Positions 43,803 through 52,926 of a stretch of 64,000 nucleotides of DNA are shown here, piece after piece. Under the pieces are notes generated by a model. It saw nothing but the letters and a program-made list of their open reading frames with translations, was not told the DNA's origin and searched no databases. The DNA lies in assembly GCA_036497945.1 (NCBI GenBank), contig DASXIN010000152.1, positions 1 to 64,000 of the forward strand, read 5' to 3'. Numbering within the stretch: the stretch's first letter is position 1; each line of letters begins with the position of its first letter. Both the position numbers and the translations under genes were made by a program. Source of the DNA: RYN-230 sp036497945 (GTDB taxonomy: Bacteria; Actinomycetota; Actinomycetes; Streptosporangiales; Streptosporangiaceae).

Positions 43803-44789
43803 CTACTGGGTGAGCATCTCCGGGGTGAGGCTGGACTCGGTATCCGGGACGCCGAGGTCCCGGGCCCGCTTGTCGGCCATGGCCAGTAGCCGCCGGATCC
43901 GCCCGGCGATCGCGTCCTTGGTCAGCGGCGGGCTGGCCAGCTGGCCGAGTTCTTCCAGGCTGGCCTGCCGGTGCTCGATGCGCAGTCGGCCCGCCACCCT
44001 GAGGTGCTCGGGGGCGTCGCTGCCCAGGATCTCCAGTGCCCGCTCCACCCGGGCGCCCGCCGCGACCGCGGCCCGGGCGCTGCGCCGCAGGTTGGCGTCG
44101 TCGAAGTTGGCCAGCCGGTTGGCGGTGGCCCTGACCTCCCGGCGCATCCGCCGCTCCTCCCAGGCCAGCACGCTGTCGTGCGCCCCCAGCCGGGTCAGCA
44201 GCGCGCTGATCGCGTCGCCGTCCCGGACCACCACCCGGTCCACCCCGCGCACCTCGCGCGCCTTGGCATGGATCTTCAGCCGCCGGGCCGCGCCGACCAG
44301 GGCCAGCGCGGCCTCCGGGCCGGGGCAGGTGATCTCCAGCGACATCGACCGGCCCGGCCCCGTCAGCGAGCCGTGGGCCAGGAACGCGCCGCGCCAGGCG
44401 GCCTCGCAGTCGCAGGTGGTGCCGGACACCACCTGCCGGGGCAGGCCACGGACCGGCCGGCCGTAGTTGTCCACCAGGCCGGTCTGCCGGGCCAGGCTGT
44501 CGCCGTCCTTACGCACCCGGACCACGTAGCGGTTGCCCTTGCGCAGCCCGCTGGGGGCCAGCACGATCAGGTCGGAGGAGTGCCCGAACACCTCGGCGAT
44601 GTCCTTGCGCAGCCGCCGGGCCGCCGCCCCGGTGTCCAGTTCGGCCTCCACCACGATGCGCCCGCTGGCCAGATGCAGTCCCCCGGCGAACCGCAGCAGC
44701 GCGGACACCTCGGCCTTGCGGCAGCACGGCTTGAGCACGGTCACCCGGCTCAGCTCGTCCTTGACCAGGCTGGTCATCGCCACTGGCAT
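43803..44789 (-). CDS. whiA: WhiA-family sporulation/cell-division regulator
   Basis: A 328-aa protein joining a LAGLIDADG-like homing-endonuclease fold to a C-terminal helix-turn-helix. The start MPVAMTSLVKDELSRV and the motifs CCRKAEVSALLRFAGGLHLA, RGAFLAHGSLTGPGRSMSLE, NFDDANLRRSARAAVAAG and LGQLASPPLTKDAIAGRIRR are typical. In Streptomyces WhiA with WhiB controls the switch from growth to sporulation; the protein is also present in non-sporulating Gram-positives. ATG 44789 shares its A with the yvcK stop (TGATG), and GGGGGAG is the ribosome-binding site. Confidence 0.95.
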   Translation of the reverse strand: MPVAMTSLVKDELSRVTVLKPCCRKAEVSALLRFAGGLHLASGRIVVEAELDTGAAARRLRKDIAEVFGHSSDLIVLAPSGLRKGNRYVVRVRKDGDSLARQTGLVDNYGRPVRGLPRQVVSGTTCDCEAAWRGAFLAHGSLTGPGRSMSLEITCPGPEAALALVGAARRLKIHAKAREVRGVDRVVVRDGDAISALLTRLGAHDSVLAWEERRMRREVRATANRLANFDDANLRRSARAAVAAGARVERALEILGSDAPEHLRVAGRLRIEHRQASLEELGQLASPPLTKDAIAGRIRRLLAMADKRARDLGVPDTESSLTPEMLTQ

Positions 44790-45778
44790 CACTCCCCCTC
44801 GAAAATTTCCGCGAATGCCCCGGCCAGCTGCCGCGGATCGTGCCGCGGCGTCCCGTCGCGCATCGCCAGGTCGGCCAGCACCAGCCGGCCGCCGAGCAGC
44901 CCCGCGGCCTTGTCCAGCTCGGCGACCGCGCCCCCCGCGGCACCCCGGTCCGCGAGCACGACGTCCACCTTGAGCTGCGGTGCGTGATCGGCCAGCACTT
45001 CCAGATGGGTCTGTGGCGCGAAGCCCTCGGTCTCGCCCGGCTGGGCGACCAGGTTCAGCGCCACGATCCGCCGGGCGCGGGTGCTGACCAGCGCCGCGGC
45101 CAGCTCGGGCACCAGCAGGTGCGGTAGGACGCTGGTGAACCAGGAACCGGGTCCGAGCACCACCCAGTCGGCGTCCAGGATCGCCGTGACGGCCTCCGGG
45201 CAGGCAGGCGGATCCTCCGGAATCAGGGATACCGATCGTACTCGTCCGGTGGTGGACGCGCAGGCGACCTGACCGCGCACCGTGCTCACCGCGTAGGGCC
45301 GGGCCGGGTCCGCGCCCTCGACCTCGGCCAGCAGGTCGATCGGCACCGACGCCATCGGCAGCACCCGGCCGTACGCGCCGAGCAGCCGGCCCACCCAGTC
45401 CAGCCCCTGCACGGTGTCGCCGAGCAGCTCCCAGAGCGCCACGATCAGCAGGTTGCCGACCGCGTGCCCGCCCACCTCGGCCTCGTCGCCGGTGAACCGG
45501 TGCTGCACCACCCGGCTCCAGGTGGTCCCCCAGGCGTCGTCGCCGCACAGCGCGGCCAGGGCCATCCGCAGGTCGCCGGGCGGCAGCACGCCGTACTGGC
45601 GGCGCAGCCGGCCGCTGGACCCGCCGTCATCGGCCACCGTCACGATCGCGCTGAGCTGCCGGGTCACCCGGCGCAGCGCGGACAGCGACGCGAACAGCCC
45701 GTGCCCGCCGCCGAGCGCGGCGACCTTGGGGTTGAGCGGCCGTACCGCGGGCACCAGGCCAGGAGATTCTCCCGGCAT
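44789..45778 (-). CDS. yvcK: YvcK/CofD-like gluconeogenesis factor
   Basis: A 329-aa protein of the YvcK (CofD-like) family. VAALGGGHGLFASLSALRRV, IVTVADDGGSSGRLRRQYGV and LPPGDLRMALAAL form the nucleotide-sugar binding region; DADWVVLGPGSWFTSVLPHL is the other signature. Homologues bind UDP-sugars and affect cell shape and carbon source use. ATG 45778 (one codon after GTG 45781) shares the A of the rapZ stop. Member of the conserved uvrC-rapZ-yvcK-whiA block. Confidence 0.95.
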   Translation of the reverse strand: MPGESPGLVPAVRPLNPKVAALGGGHGLFASLSALRRVTRQLSAIVTVADDGGSSGRLRRQYGVLPPGDLRMALAALCGDDAWGTTWSRVVQHRFTGDEAEVGGHAVGNLLIVALWELLGDTVQGLDWVGRLLGAYGRVLPMASVPIDLLAEVEGADPARPYAVSTVRGQVACASTTGRVRSVSLIPEDPPACPEAVTAILDADWVVLGPGSWFTSVLPHLLVPELAAALVSTRARRIVALNLVAQPGETEGFAPQTHLEVLADHAPQLKVDVVLADRGAAGGAVAELDKAAGLLGGRLVLADLAMRDGTPRHDPRQLAGAFAEIFEGE

Positions 45779-46650
45779 CACTCGCGCCCCAGGTCCCGGT
45801 GCAGTACCTGGACCGCCGGTCCCTTGACCCGGAGCTGGCTGGCGATGTGCTCGGCCATCGCGACGCTGCGGTGCTTGCCGCCGGTGCAGCCGATGGCCAG
45901 CGTGGCGAACCGCTTTCCCTCCCGCTCGTACCCGGCCAGCACCACGCGCAGCGCGGCCAGGTAGGAGTCGAGGAAGTCGGCCGCCCCCGGCTGGCGCAGC
46001 ACGTAGTCCCGGACCCGCTCGTCCTGCCCGGTCAGCGGGGCCAGGTCCGGCACCCAGCGCGGGTTGGGCAGGAACCGGCAGTCGGCCACGATGTCGGCGT
46101 CCACCGGCAGCCCGTACTTGTAGCCGAAGGACACCACGTTGACCCGCAGCGCGGCGGGCTCCTCGGCGCCGAACGCGTCGTGCATCCGGGCCCGCAGCTC
46201 GTGCACGTTCAGCGCCGAGGTGTCGATGACCAGGTCGGCTTCCTCCCGGACGCCGCGGAGCAGGGTCCGCTCGGCCGCGATGCCGTCCACCACCCGGCCG
46301 TCCTCCTGCAGCGGATGCGGGCGGCGCACGCTCTCGAACCGGCGGACCAGGGTGTCGTCGCTGGCCTCCAGGAAGACCACCCGGGGCCGCATGCCGCGCG
46401 CGTCCAGCTCGCCGATGGCCGACTGCAGGTCGGTGGAGAACGCCCGGCTGCGCACGTCCAGCACGGCCGCGACCCGCGGCACCGCGCCCATCGCCCGGCT
46501 GGCCAGCTCGATCATGGTCGGCAGCAGCCCGGGCGGCAGGTTGTCGGCCACGAACCAGTCCAGGTCCTCCAGCGACTTGGCCGCGGTACTCCGGCCGGCC
46601 CCGGACATCCCGGTGATGATCACCACGTCCGGCGCGTCGGTCCCGGTCAC
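45778..46650 (-). CDS. rapZ: RapZ-like nucleotide-binding protein
   Basis: A 290-aa RapZ/YvcJ-family P-loop protein. VVIITGMSGAGRSTAAKSLE is the Walker A region, DWFVADNLPPGLLPTMIELA follows, and the C-terminal RapZ domain shows VSFGYKYGLPVDADIVADCR and IGCTGGKHRSVAMAEHIA. GTG 46650 is the only start close to the family N-terminus; the longer frame upstream is uvrC antisense-frame sequence. E. coli RapZ tunes a small RNA for glucosamine synthesis; in actinobacteria the role is not settled. It begins 55 nt after the uvrC stop. Confidence 0.93.
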   Translation of the reverse strand: MTGTDAPDVVIITGMSGAGRSTAAKSLEDLDWFVADNLPPGLLPTMIELASRAMGAVPRVAAVLDVRSRAFSTDLQSAIGELDARGMRPRVVFLEASDDTLVRRFESVRRPHPLQEDGRVVDGIAAERTLLRGVREEADLVIDTSALNVHELRARMHDAFGAEEPAALRVNVVSFGYKYGLPVDADIVADCRFLPNPRWVPDLAPLTGQDERVRDYVLRQPGAADFLDSYLAALRVVLAGYEREGKRFATLAIGCTGGKHRSVAMAEHIASQLRVKGPAVQVLHRDLGRE

Positions 46651-46705
46651 CCGCGGCCCCGCCCGCTTCGCCCCAGCTGCCCGGGCCTGCCTGGCCGTGC
46701 GCGAC

Positions 46706-48952
46706 TCACGACGCCCCCCTGTCCGCGGCGCGGCCGTCCCCGTGGCCACCGCCCTGCTCATTATCCGTGCCATTCTCCGCGCCGCCGGCGCCCCGGTCCA
46801 GCTCTGTCCGGTCCAGCTCTGTCCGGTCCAGCTCCCCCGGGTCCAGCTCCGCCCGGTCCGGCTCGGCCCGGTCCGGCTCGGCCCGGTCCGGCTCGGCCCG
46901 GTCCACCTCGGCCCGGTCCACCTCGGCGTCCGGCCGGAGTGCCGCGAGCACCGCCGCCGCGACACGCGGGCCGATGCCAGGCAGCCCGGCGATCTCCGGC
47001 TCGGTGGCACCGGCCAGCTTGCGCACCGAACCGAAGTGCCGTAGCAGCGTAGCCCGCCGGGCCGGGCCGAGTCCCGGGACCGAGTCAAGCTCGCTGACCG
47101 TCTGGGCCTTTGCCCGTTTTGCCCGGTGGTAGGTGATCGCGAAGCGGTGTGCCTCGTCCCGGACCCGCTGCAGCAGGTACAGGCCCTCGCTGCTCCGCGG
47201 CATGATCACCGGCGCGTCCTCGCCCGGCAGCCAGATCTCCTCCAGCCGCTTGGCCAGGCCGCACACGTCCACGTCGTCGATGCCCAGCTCGGCCAGGGCC
47301 CGGGCGGCCGCGGCCACCTGCGGCTGACCGCCGTCGATCACCACCAGGTTGGGCGGGTAGGCGAACTTGCGCGGCCGGCCGATGATGTCCTCGCCGGTGC
47401 CCTCCTCGCTGGTGACGTCGGTGTCGCCCAGCGTGTCCAGCTCACCGGTCTCCTCGCGCTCCTCCAGGTAGCGCCGGAACCGGCGGGTGATGACCTCGTG
47501 AATGGACGCGACGTCGTCGGTGCCCCCGTCGCCCTTGATGCTGAACCGGCGGTACTCCGACTTCCGGGCCAGCCCGTCCTCGAACACCACCATGGACGCG
47601 ACCACGTGCGTGCCCATCAGATTGGACACGTCGTAGCACTCGATGCGCAGCGGCGCTTCGCCCAGCCCGAGCGCCTCCTGGATCTCGTGCAGCGCCCGGC
47701 TCCGCGTGGTCAGGTCGCTGGCCCGGCGCGTCTTGTGCAGCGCCAGCGATTCCCCGGCGTTCCGGGTCACGGTGTCCAGCAGCGCCTTCTTGTCGCCGCG
47801 CCGCGGTACCCGGAGCCGGACCCGGCTGCCCCGCCGGGCACTGAGCCACTCCTCGACCGCGTCGGCGTCCGGCGGCAGTTCCGGTACCAGCACCTCCCGC
47901 GGCACGCTGCTCTGCCGCTGGGGCGGGTGGGTCAGGTGCCGGGGATCCAGCGGGCCGCCCGCGTCGCCCCGGCGGCCGCGCCCGGCGGGGGCGACGGGCT
48001 GGTCGCTGGCCACGCTGTCGTCGCCGTAGACCTGGCCAAGGAACTGCTCCACCAGCTCGCCCGGGGTCACGTCCTCGACCTTGTCCACCACCCAGCCGCG
48101 CTGCCCGCGGACCCGGCCGCCGCGCACGTAGAACACCTGCACCGCGGCTTCCAGCTGGTCCTCGGCCAGCGCGATCACGTCGGCGTCGGTGCCGTCGCCG
48201 AGCACCACGGTCTGCTTCTCCAGGGCCCGCTGCAGCGCCTTGATGTCGTCCCGCAGCCGGGCCGCCCGCTCGTATTCCTCGGCCCGGGCCGACTCGCGCA
48301 TCTCGGCTTCCAGCCGCCGGATGAACCGGTCGGTCTGGCCCGCCATGAAGTCGCAGAACTCCTCGGCCAGCACCCGGTGCTCGGCCGCGCTGACCCGCTC
48401 CACGCAGGGCGCCGAGCACTTGCCGATGTAGCCGAGCAGGCACGGCCGCCCGATCTGGCCGGCCCGCTTGAACACGCCCGCCGAGCAGGTGCGCACCGGG
48501 AACACCCGGAGCAGCGTGTCCACCGTCTCCCGGATCGCCCAGGCGTGCGAATAAGGACCGAAATACCGCACCCCGCGCCGCTTGGCGCCGCGCATCACCA
48601 TGACCCGGGGGTATTCCTCGTTCATCGTGACGGCCAGGTACGGGTAGCTCTTGTCGTCCCGGTACCGCACGTTGAACTTGGGGTCGAACTCCTTGATCCA
48701 GGAGTACTCGAGCTGCAGCGCCTCCACCTCGGTGGCCACCACGGTCCAGCTGACCTCGGTGGCCGACCGCAGCATGGTCTGGGTCCGCGGGTGCAGGCTG
48801 GCGAAGTCGGCGAAGTAGGAGTTCAGCCGGGACCGGAGGTTCCGGGCCTTGCCGACGTAGATAACCCGGCCGTGACCGTCCCGGAACCGGTACACACCGG
48901 GCGACTCCGGGATCGATCCCGGGGCCGGCCGGTAGGACTGCGGATCTGCCAC
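46706..48952 (-). CDS. uvrC: UvrABC nuclease subunit C with charged pentapeptide-repeat tail
   Basis: A 748-aa excision nuclease subunit that cuts on both sides of a DNA lesion. The GIY-YIG domain (PGVYRFRDGHGRVIYVGKAR, NLRSRLNSYF), the UVR motif region (AARLRDDIKALQRALEKQ), the RNase H-like endonuclease (RIECYDVSNLMGTHVVASMV; NLVVIDGGQPQVAAAARAL) and the HhH pair (LDSVPGLGPARRATLLRHFG; GLPGIGPRVAAAVLAAL) are all present. After the HhH domain a tail of about 80 residues begins with nine 5-residue repeats of the type AEPDR, from a 15-nt tandem repeat; this tail is not part of the family. GTG 48952 starts the gene. Confidence 0.95.
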   Translation of the reverse strand: MADPQSYRPAPGSIPESPGVYRFRDGHGRVIYVGKARNLRSRLNSYFADFASLHPRTQTMLRSATEVSWTVVATEVEALQLEYSWIKEFDPKFNVRYRDDKSYPYLAVTMNEEYPRVMVMRGAKRRGVRYFGPYSHAWAIRETVDTLLRVFPVRTCSAGVFKRAGQIGRPCLLGYIGKCSAPCVERVSAAEHRVLAEEFCDFMAGQTDRFIRRLEAEMRESARAEEYERAARLRDDIKALQRALEKQTVVLGDGTDADVIALAEDQLEAAVQVFYVRGGRVRGQRGWVVDKVEDVTPGELVEQFLGQVYGDDSVASDQPVAPAGRGRRGDAGGPLDPRHLTHPPQRQSSVPREVLVPELPPDADAVEEWLSARRGSRVRLRVPRRGDKKALLDTVTRNAGESLALHKTRRASDLTTRSRALHEIQEALGLGEAPLRIECYDVSNLMGTHVVASMVVFEDGLARKSEYRRFSIKGDGGTDDVASIHEVITRRFRRYLEEREETGELDTLGDTDVTSEEGTGEDIIGRPRKFAYPPNLVVIDGGQPQVAAAARALAELGIDDVDVCGLAKRLEEIWLPGEDAPVIMPRSSEGLYLLQRVRDEAHRFAITYHRAKRAKAQTVSELDSVPGLGPARRATLLRHFGSVRKLAGATEPEIAGLPGIGPRVAAAVLAALRPDAEVDRAEVDRAEPDRAEPDRAEPDRAELDPGELDRTELDRTELDRGAGGAENGTDNEQGGGHGDGRAADRGAS
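46793..46927 (-). repeat. 15-nt tandem repeat, nine copies, in the uvrC 3' end
   Basis: Nine adjacent 15-nt units (plus-strand form CCGGTCCGGCTCGGC with variants CCGGTCCAGCTCTGT and CCGGTCCACCTCGGC). In uvrC they encode pentapeptides such as AEPDR, AEVDR and TELDR. The outer units differ from the centre, as expected of slippage in the middle of an array. Frame is kept at any copy number. Confidence 0.9.
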
Positions 48953-48961
48953 GCAGCAACT

Positions 48962-49993
48962 CTATGCGCGCCCGGCGACGGCGGCGCGGGCCGCGAGCGC
49001 CGCGCCCCGCGCACCCGCCATGTCCAGGTCCGGCACCAGCGCAAACCGCACCACCCGGTGCTGCTCGGGGCGCAGCGTAGTGTGCGCCCGCACCTCATCC
49101 AGGAACCATTGGCTGAACGCCGGTCCGGCCTCGACGACGCCACCCCCGACGAAGTAGGTGCCGGGGTCGGTGAACATCGCGGCAATGGAGAATGTGCGTC
49201 CCAGCGCCATCGCCTGCTGCTGGAAAATCCGCCGCGCCATCGGGTCGCCCGCCGCGCCGAAACCGCGGACCAGCTTGGCCGCTTTGGCCAGCGGCTGCAC
49301 CGCGGCCAGTGCGTGCTCGGGGAACTGGGTCAGCCAGTACGGCAGCAGGTTCTTCTCGATCCCGGTGAGCGACGCGACGCTCTCCGCGTCGCCCGCCAGG
49401 CCGCAATTGCAGGCTGGCACCGGCTGGCCGTCGGCCAGCAGCCCGTCCAGCGGGATCTGCACGTGGCCCAGTTCGCCGGCCATGCCGGCCGCGCCGCTGA
49501 CCACCTGGCCCGCCTCGACCAGGCCGCCGCCCAGTCCGGTGCCGACGATGGCCGCCACCGAGGAGTGCTCGGCCGCCGCCGCGCCGAACCGGGCATGGTG
49601 CGCGTAGAGCGCGGCCGCGTTCGCGTCGTTGGTGTACACCACGGGCAGGCCGAGCTGTTCTTCCAGGGCAGCCCGGATGTTGAACCCGCCCCAGTCCGGG
49701 TGGCCGAAGTTGGTCGCGCCGCGGGAGGACAGCACGCCGTCCGCGCTGGCCGGCCCGGGGCTGTCCAGCCCCACCGCACGGACCTCGGCTGGTTCGATCC
49801 CGGTGATCTTGAGGACTTCGCCGAACGAGTTGGTCAGCGCGGCGATGGCCACGGCCGGCCCCTCGCGCACCCGGCTGGGCAGTTCCAGCATCTGCTGCAC
49901 CAGGAAACGCCCGCCGGAATCCAGCACGGTGGCGTTGTTCATCGTGCCGCCATTGTCAATGCCGACAACGACCGACCGCGCCGAATATGCCAT
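48962..49993 (-). CDS. ROK-family sugar kinase
   Basis: A 343-aa ROK protein, probably a glucokinase or related hexose kinase. VVVGIDNGGTMNNATVLDSG is the ATP phosphate loop, YTNDANAAALYAHHARFG and AAIVGTGLGGGLVEAGQVVS hold the catalytic Asp and the sugar-binding loop, and GELGHVQIPLDG begins the zinc region with CNCGLAGDAES. The usual ROK CXCG(X)2GCXE zinc motif is reduced here to a CNCG core. ATG 49993 is chosen for AAAGG 7 nt upstream. It starts 20 nt after gcvP, same direction. Confidence 0.85.
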   Translation of the reverse strand: MAYSARSVVVGIDNGGTMNNATVLDSGGRFLVQQMLELPSRVREGPAVAIAALTNSFGEVLKITGIEPAEVRAVGLDSPGPASADGVLSSRGATNFGHPDWGGFNIRAALEEQLGLPVVYTNDANAAALYAHHARFGAAAAEHSSVAAIVGTGLGGGLVEAGQVVSGAAGMAGELGHVQIPLDGLLADGQPVPACNCGLAGDAESVASLTGIEKNLLPYWLTQFPEHALAAVQPLAKAAKLVRGFGAAGDPMARRIFQQQAMALGRTFSIAAMFTDPGTYFVGGGVVEAGPAFSQWFLDEVRAHTTLRPEQHRVVRFALVPDLDMAGARGAALAARAAVAGRA

Positions 49994-50013
49994 GCCGCGC
50001 CTTTCCCGCCAGT

Positions 50014-52848
50014 TCACTGGCTGGCAGCGTAGCGCTCTTCAAAAGCTGATGCCGGCGGGCAGGCGCAGATCAGGTTGCGGTCGCCGTAGGCCTGGTCGAT
50101 GCGGCGCACCGGGGGCCAGTACTTGGCCCGCCGGTCCCCGCCCAGCGGGTAGGCCGCCTCTGCCCGCTCGTACGGGTGCTTCCAGTCGGCCGCGAGCAGC
50201 ACGGACGCGGTGTGCGGGGCGTTCCGCAGCGGGTTGTCCTGGCTGTCGTACTCGCCGGAACCGATCCGGCCGATCTCCTCCCGGATCGCGATCATGGCCG
50301 CGCAGAACCGGTCCAGGGTGGCCAGATCCTCACTCTCGGTGGGCTCGATCATCAGCGTGCCGGCTACCGGGAACGACATCGTCGGGGCATGAAATCCATA
50401 GTCGATGAGCCGCTTGGCCACGTCCTCGACGGTTACCCCGGTCTGCCGGGTGAGCGGCCGGATGTCCACGATGCACTCGTGCGCGACCAGGCCGCCGCGG
50501 CCGGTGTACAGCACCGGGTAGTGCGGGGCCAGCCGGGCGGCCACGTAGTTGGCGGCCAGGATGGCCACCTGGGTGGCCTGGCGCAGCCCCTGCGCGCCCA
50601 TCATCCGGATGTAGGCCCAGGAGATGGGCAGGATGCCCGCCGAGCCGTACGGGGCGGCCGCGACGGGGCCCGCGTCCCGGCCCGGCAGGTACGGCGCCAG
50701 ATGGGACCGGACGGCCACCGGGCCGACGCCGGGACCGCCGCCGCCGTGCGGGATGCAGAACGTCTTGTGCAGGTTGAGGTGCGACACGTCGGCGCCGAAC
50801 CGGCCCGGCCGGGCCAGGCCGACCAGCGCGTTCAGGTTGGCCCCATCCACGTAGACCTGGCCGCCCGCGTCGTGCACCGCCGCGGACACCGCGGTCACGC
50901 CCTCCTCGAACACGCCGTTGGTGGACGGGTAGGTCAGCATGATCGCGGCCACCTGGGCGCCGCGGGAAGCCAGCTTGGCGGCCAGGTCGGCCTGGTCGAT
51001 GGCGCCGTCCTCGGCGCACTTGACCACCACCACCCGCAGCCCGGCCAGCACGGCGCTGGCCGCGTTGGTGCCGTGCGCGGACTCCGGGATCAGGCAGATG
51101 TCCCGGCCGGCCTCGCCCCGGGCGGTGTGGTAGGCCCGGATGGCCAGCAGCCCGGCCAGCTCGCCCTGCGAGCCGGCGTTCGGCTGCACGGACACACTGT
51201 CATACCCGGTCAGCTCGGCCAGCCAGCGCTCCAGGTCGCCGATCAGCTCGGTGTACCCGGCGGCCTGCCCGGCCGGCGCGAACGGGTGCAGCCCGGCGAA
51301 CTCCGGCCAGCTGACCGGCTCCATCTCGGCCGCCGCGTTGAGCTTCATCGTGCACGAGCCGAGCGGGATCATAGAGCGGTCCAGCGCGATGTCGAAGTCG
51401 GCCAGGCGGCGCAGGTAGCGCAGCATGGCGGTCTCGCTGCGGTGCTCGTGGAACACCGGGTGGGCCAGGTAGGCCGAGCGGCGCAGCAGCCCGTCCGGCA
51501 GCACCGGGGATGGCGGCTCAGCCAGCTCGGCCGGTTCCTCGGCCAGCCCCGCCACGGCGGCGACGACCGCGCGCAGGTGCGCGTCGGTGGTGGTCTCGTC
51601 CACCGCGATCTGCACCGTGTCCGGGCCGGCCAGGTACAGGTTGTAGCCGGCCTGCTGCGCCCGGTGCACCGCGTCCGCGGCGCCGCCGGGCAGGCTGACC
51701 TGGACCGTGTCGAAGAACCCGGCGTCCGCGGCGGCCACCCCGTGCGCGCGCAGCGTGGCGGCCAGCCGGGCGGCCCGCTCGTGCACGCCCCGGGCGATTT
51801 CGGCCAGCCCGTCCGGGCCGTGATAGACCGCGTACATGGCGGCCATGACGGCCAGCAGGACCTGGGCGGTACAGATGTTGCTGGTCGCCTTCTCCCGGCG
51901 GATGTGCTGCTCACGGGCTTGCAGCGCGAGCCGGTAGGCGGGCTTGCCGTCGGCGTCCAAGGACACGCCGACCAGCCGCCCGGGCAGCTGGCGGCGCAGC
52001 TCGTCGCGCACCGCGATGTACGCCGCGTGCGGGCCGCCGTAGCCCATCGGCACGCCGAACCGCTGGCTGCTGCCCACCGCGATGTCCGCGCCCTGCTCCC
52101 CCGGCGGCACCAGCAGGGTCAGCGCGAGCAGGTCGGCCGCCACCGCGGCCAGCGCGCCGCGGTCGTGCGCGGCCGCGATGACCGGGGCCAGGTCGCGCAC
52201 CTGCCCACTGGCCCCCGGGTACTGCAGCAGCACGCCGAACAGCTCGCCGTCGGGCTGCGCCTCGATCAGCTCCGCGCTGACCGGGCCGGTGACCAGCTCG
52301 ATGCCGAGCGGCTCGGCCCGGGTGGCCAGCACGGCCAGCGTCTGCGGCAGGCAGTCGCGGTCGGCCAGAAAGATCCGGCCCTTCCCGGCCGCCCGCCGGG
52401 CCAGCGTCATCGCCTCGGCCGCCGCGGTCGCCTCGTCCAGCAGCGACGCCCCGGCCACCGGCAGCGCGGTCAGGTCCTCGACCAGGGTCTGGAACGTGAT
52501 CAGCGCCTCGAGCCGGCCCTGCGAGATCTCCGGCTGGTACGGCGTGTACGCGGTGTACCAGGCCGGGTTCTCCAGCACGTTGCGGCGGATCACCGCCGGG
52601 GTGATCGTGCCGTAGTAGCCCAGGCCGATCATGGACTGGGCGACGGTGTTCCGCGCGGCCAGGCCGCGCAGCTCGGCCAGCGCCTCGGCCTCGGTGGCCG
52701 CCGGCGGCAGCTGCAGCGGCCGCGGATCGGCCAACCCGGGCGGCAGCGCCGTGCCGGTCAGCTCGTCCAGCGAGGCGTGCCCGGTCACCGCGAGCATGCG
52801 CTGCTGCTCGTCGGCCGAGGGGCCAATGTGCCGTGCCGCGAAGTCCAT
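50014..52848 (-). CDS. gcvP: Glycine dehydrogenase (decarboxylating), glycine cleavage P protein
   Basis: A 944-aa PLP enzyme that decarboxylates glycine and passes the aminomethyl group to the H protein. FAARHIGPSADEQQRMLAV at the N-terminus, QSMIGLGYYGTITPAVIRRN, and the cofactor Lys in HLNLHKTFCIPHGGGGPGVG (about residue 695) are characteristic. ATG 52848 has GGAGG 6 nt upstream; that site abuts a strong hairpin. A glycine riboswitch lies 80-190 nt upstream, so expression should rise with glycine. gcvT and gcvH are not in the window. Confidence 0.97.
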   Translation of the reverse strand: MDFAARHIGPSADEQQRMLAVTGHASLDELTGTALPPGLADPRPLQLPPAATEAEALAELRGLAARNTVAQSMIGLGYYGTITPAVIRRNVLENPAWYTAYTPYQPEISQGRLEALITFQTLVEDLTALPVAGASLLDEATAAAEAMTLARRAAGKGRIFLADRDCLPQTLAVLATRAEPLGIELVTGPVSAELIEAQPDGELFGVLLQYPGASGQVRDLAPVIAAAHDRGALAAVAADLLALTLLVPPGEQGADIAVGSSQRFGVPMGYGGPHAAYIAVRDELRRQLPGRLVGVSLDADGKPAYRLALQAREQHIRREKATSNICTAQVLLAVMAAMYAVYHGPDGLAEIARGVHERAARLAATLRAHGVAAADAGFFDTVQVSLPGGAADAVHRAQQAGYNLYLAGPDTVQIAVDETTTDAHLRAVVAAVAGLAEEPAELAEPPSPVLPDGLLRRSAYLAHPVFHEHRSETAMLRYLRRLADFDIALDRSMIPLGSCTMKLNAAAEMEPVSWPEFAGLHPFAPAGQAAGYTELIGDLERWLAELTGYDSVSVQPNAGSQGELAGLLAIRAYHTARGEAGRDICLIPESAHGTNAASAVLAGLRVVVVKCAEDGAIDQADLAAKLASRGAQVAAIMLTYPSTNGVFEEGVTAVSAAVHDAGGQVYVDGANLNALVGLARPGRFGADVSHLNLHKTFCIPHGGGGPGVGPVAVRSHLAPYLPGRDAGPVAAAPYGSAGILPISWAYIRMMGAQGLRQATQVAILAANYVAARLAPHYPVLYTGRGGLVAHECIVDIRPLTRQTGVTVEDVAKRLIDYGFHAPTMSFPVAGTLMIEPTESEDLATLDRFCAAMIAIREEIGRIGSGEYDSQDNPLRNAPHTASVLLAADWKHPYERAEAAYPLGGDRRAKYWPPVRRIDQAYGDRNLICACPPASAFEERYAASQ

Positions 52849-52857
52849 TGGAACCTC

Positions 52858-52907
52858 CAGAGGGGAGCCGCCTGGCACTGCCGTGCCTGCCTGGTCCTCC
52901 CCCTCTG
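52858..52907 (-). promoter_or_regulatory. Hairpin between glycine riboswitch and gcvP, touching the ribosome-binding site
   Basis: On the minus strand CAGAGGGGGAG pairs with CTCCCCTCTG (one bulge), with an inner GGCAC/GTGCC stem. The 3' arm ends within the CTGGAGG ribosome-binding site (52860-52854). It may be the expression platform acting on translation, or a terminator; there is no T-run. Confidence 0.5.
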
Positions 52908-52926
52908 TCGCCAGCAGATGACGCGC

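Noticed and set aside
46651..47088. N-terminal extension of RapZ with WTGPSRTG-type repeats
   Set aside because: This is the uvrC minisatellite read in another frame; RapZ homology starts at GTG 46650.
49780..49810. GGTTCGATCC-like string suggesting a tRNA T-loop
   Set aside because: It lies inside the ROK kinase coding sequence and no cloverleaf can be formed around it; no tRNA was found in the window.
47126..50032. A 968-codon plus-strand open frame across uvrC and the ROK kinase gene
   Set aside because: It is antisense to two well-supported genes and has no recognisable domain; long antisense frames are expected with G/C-biased third positions.
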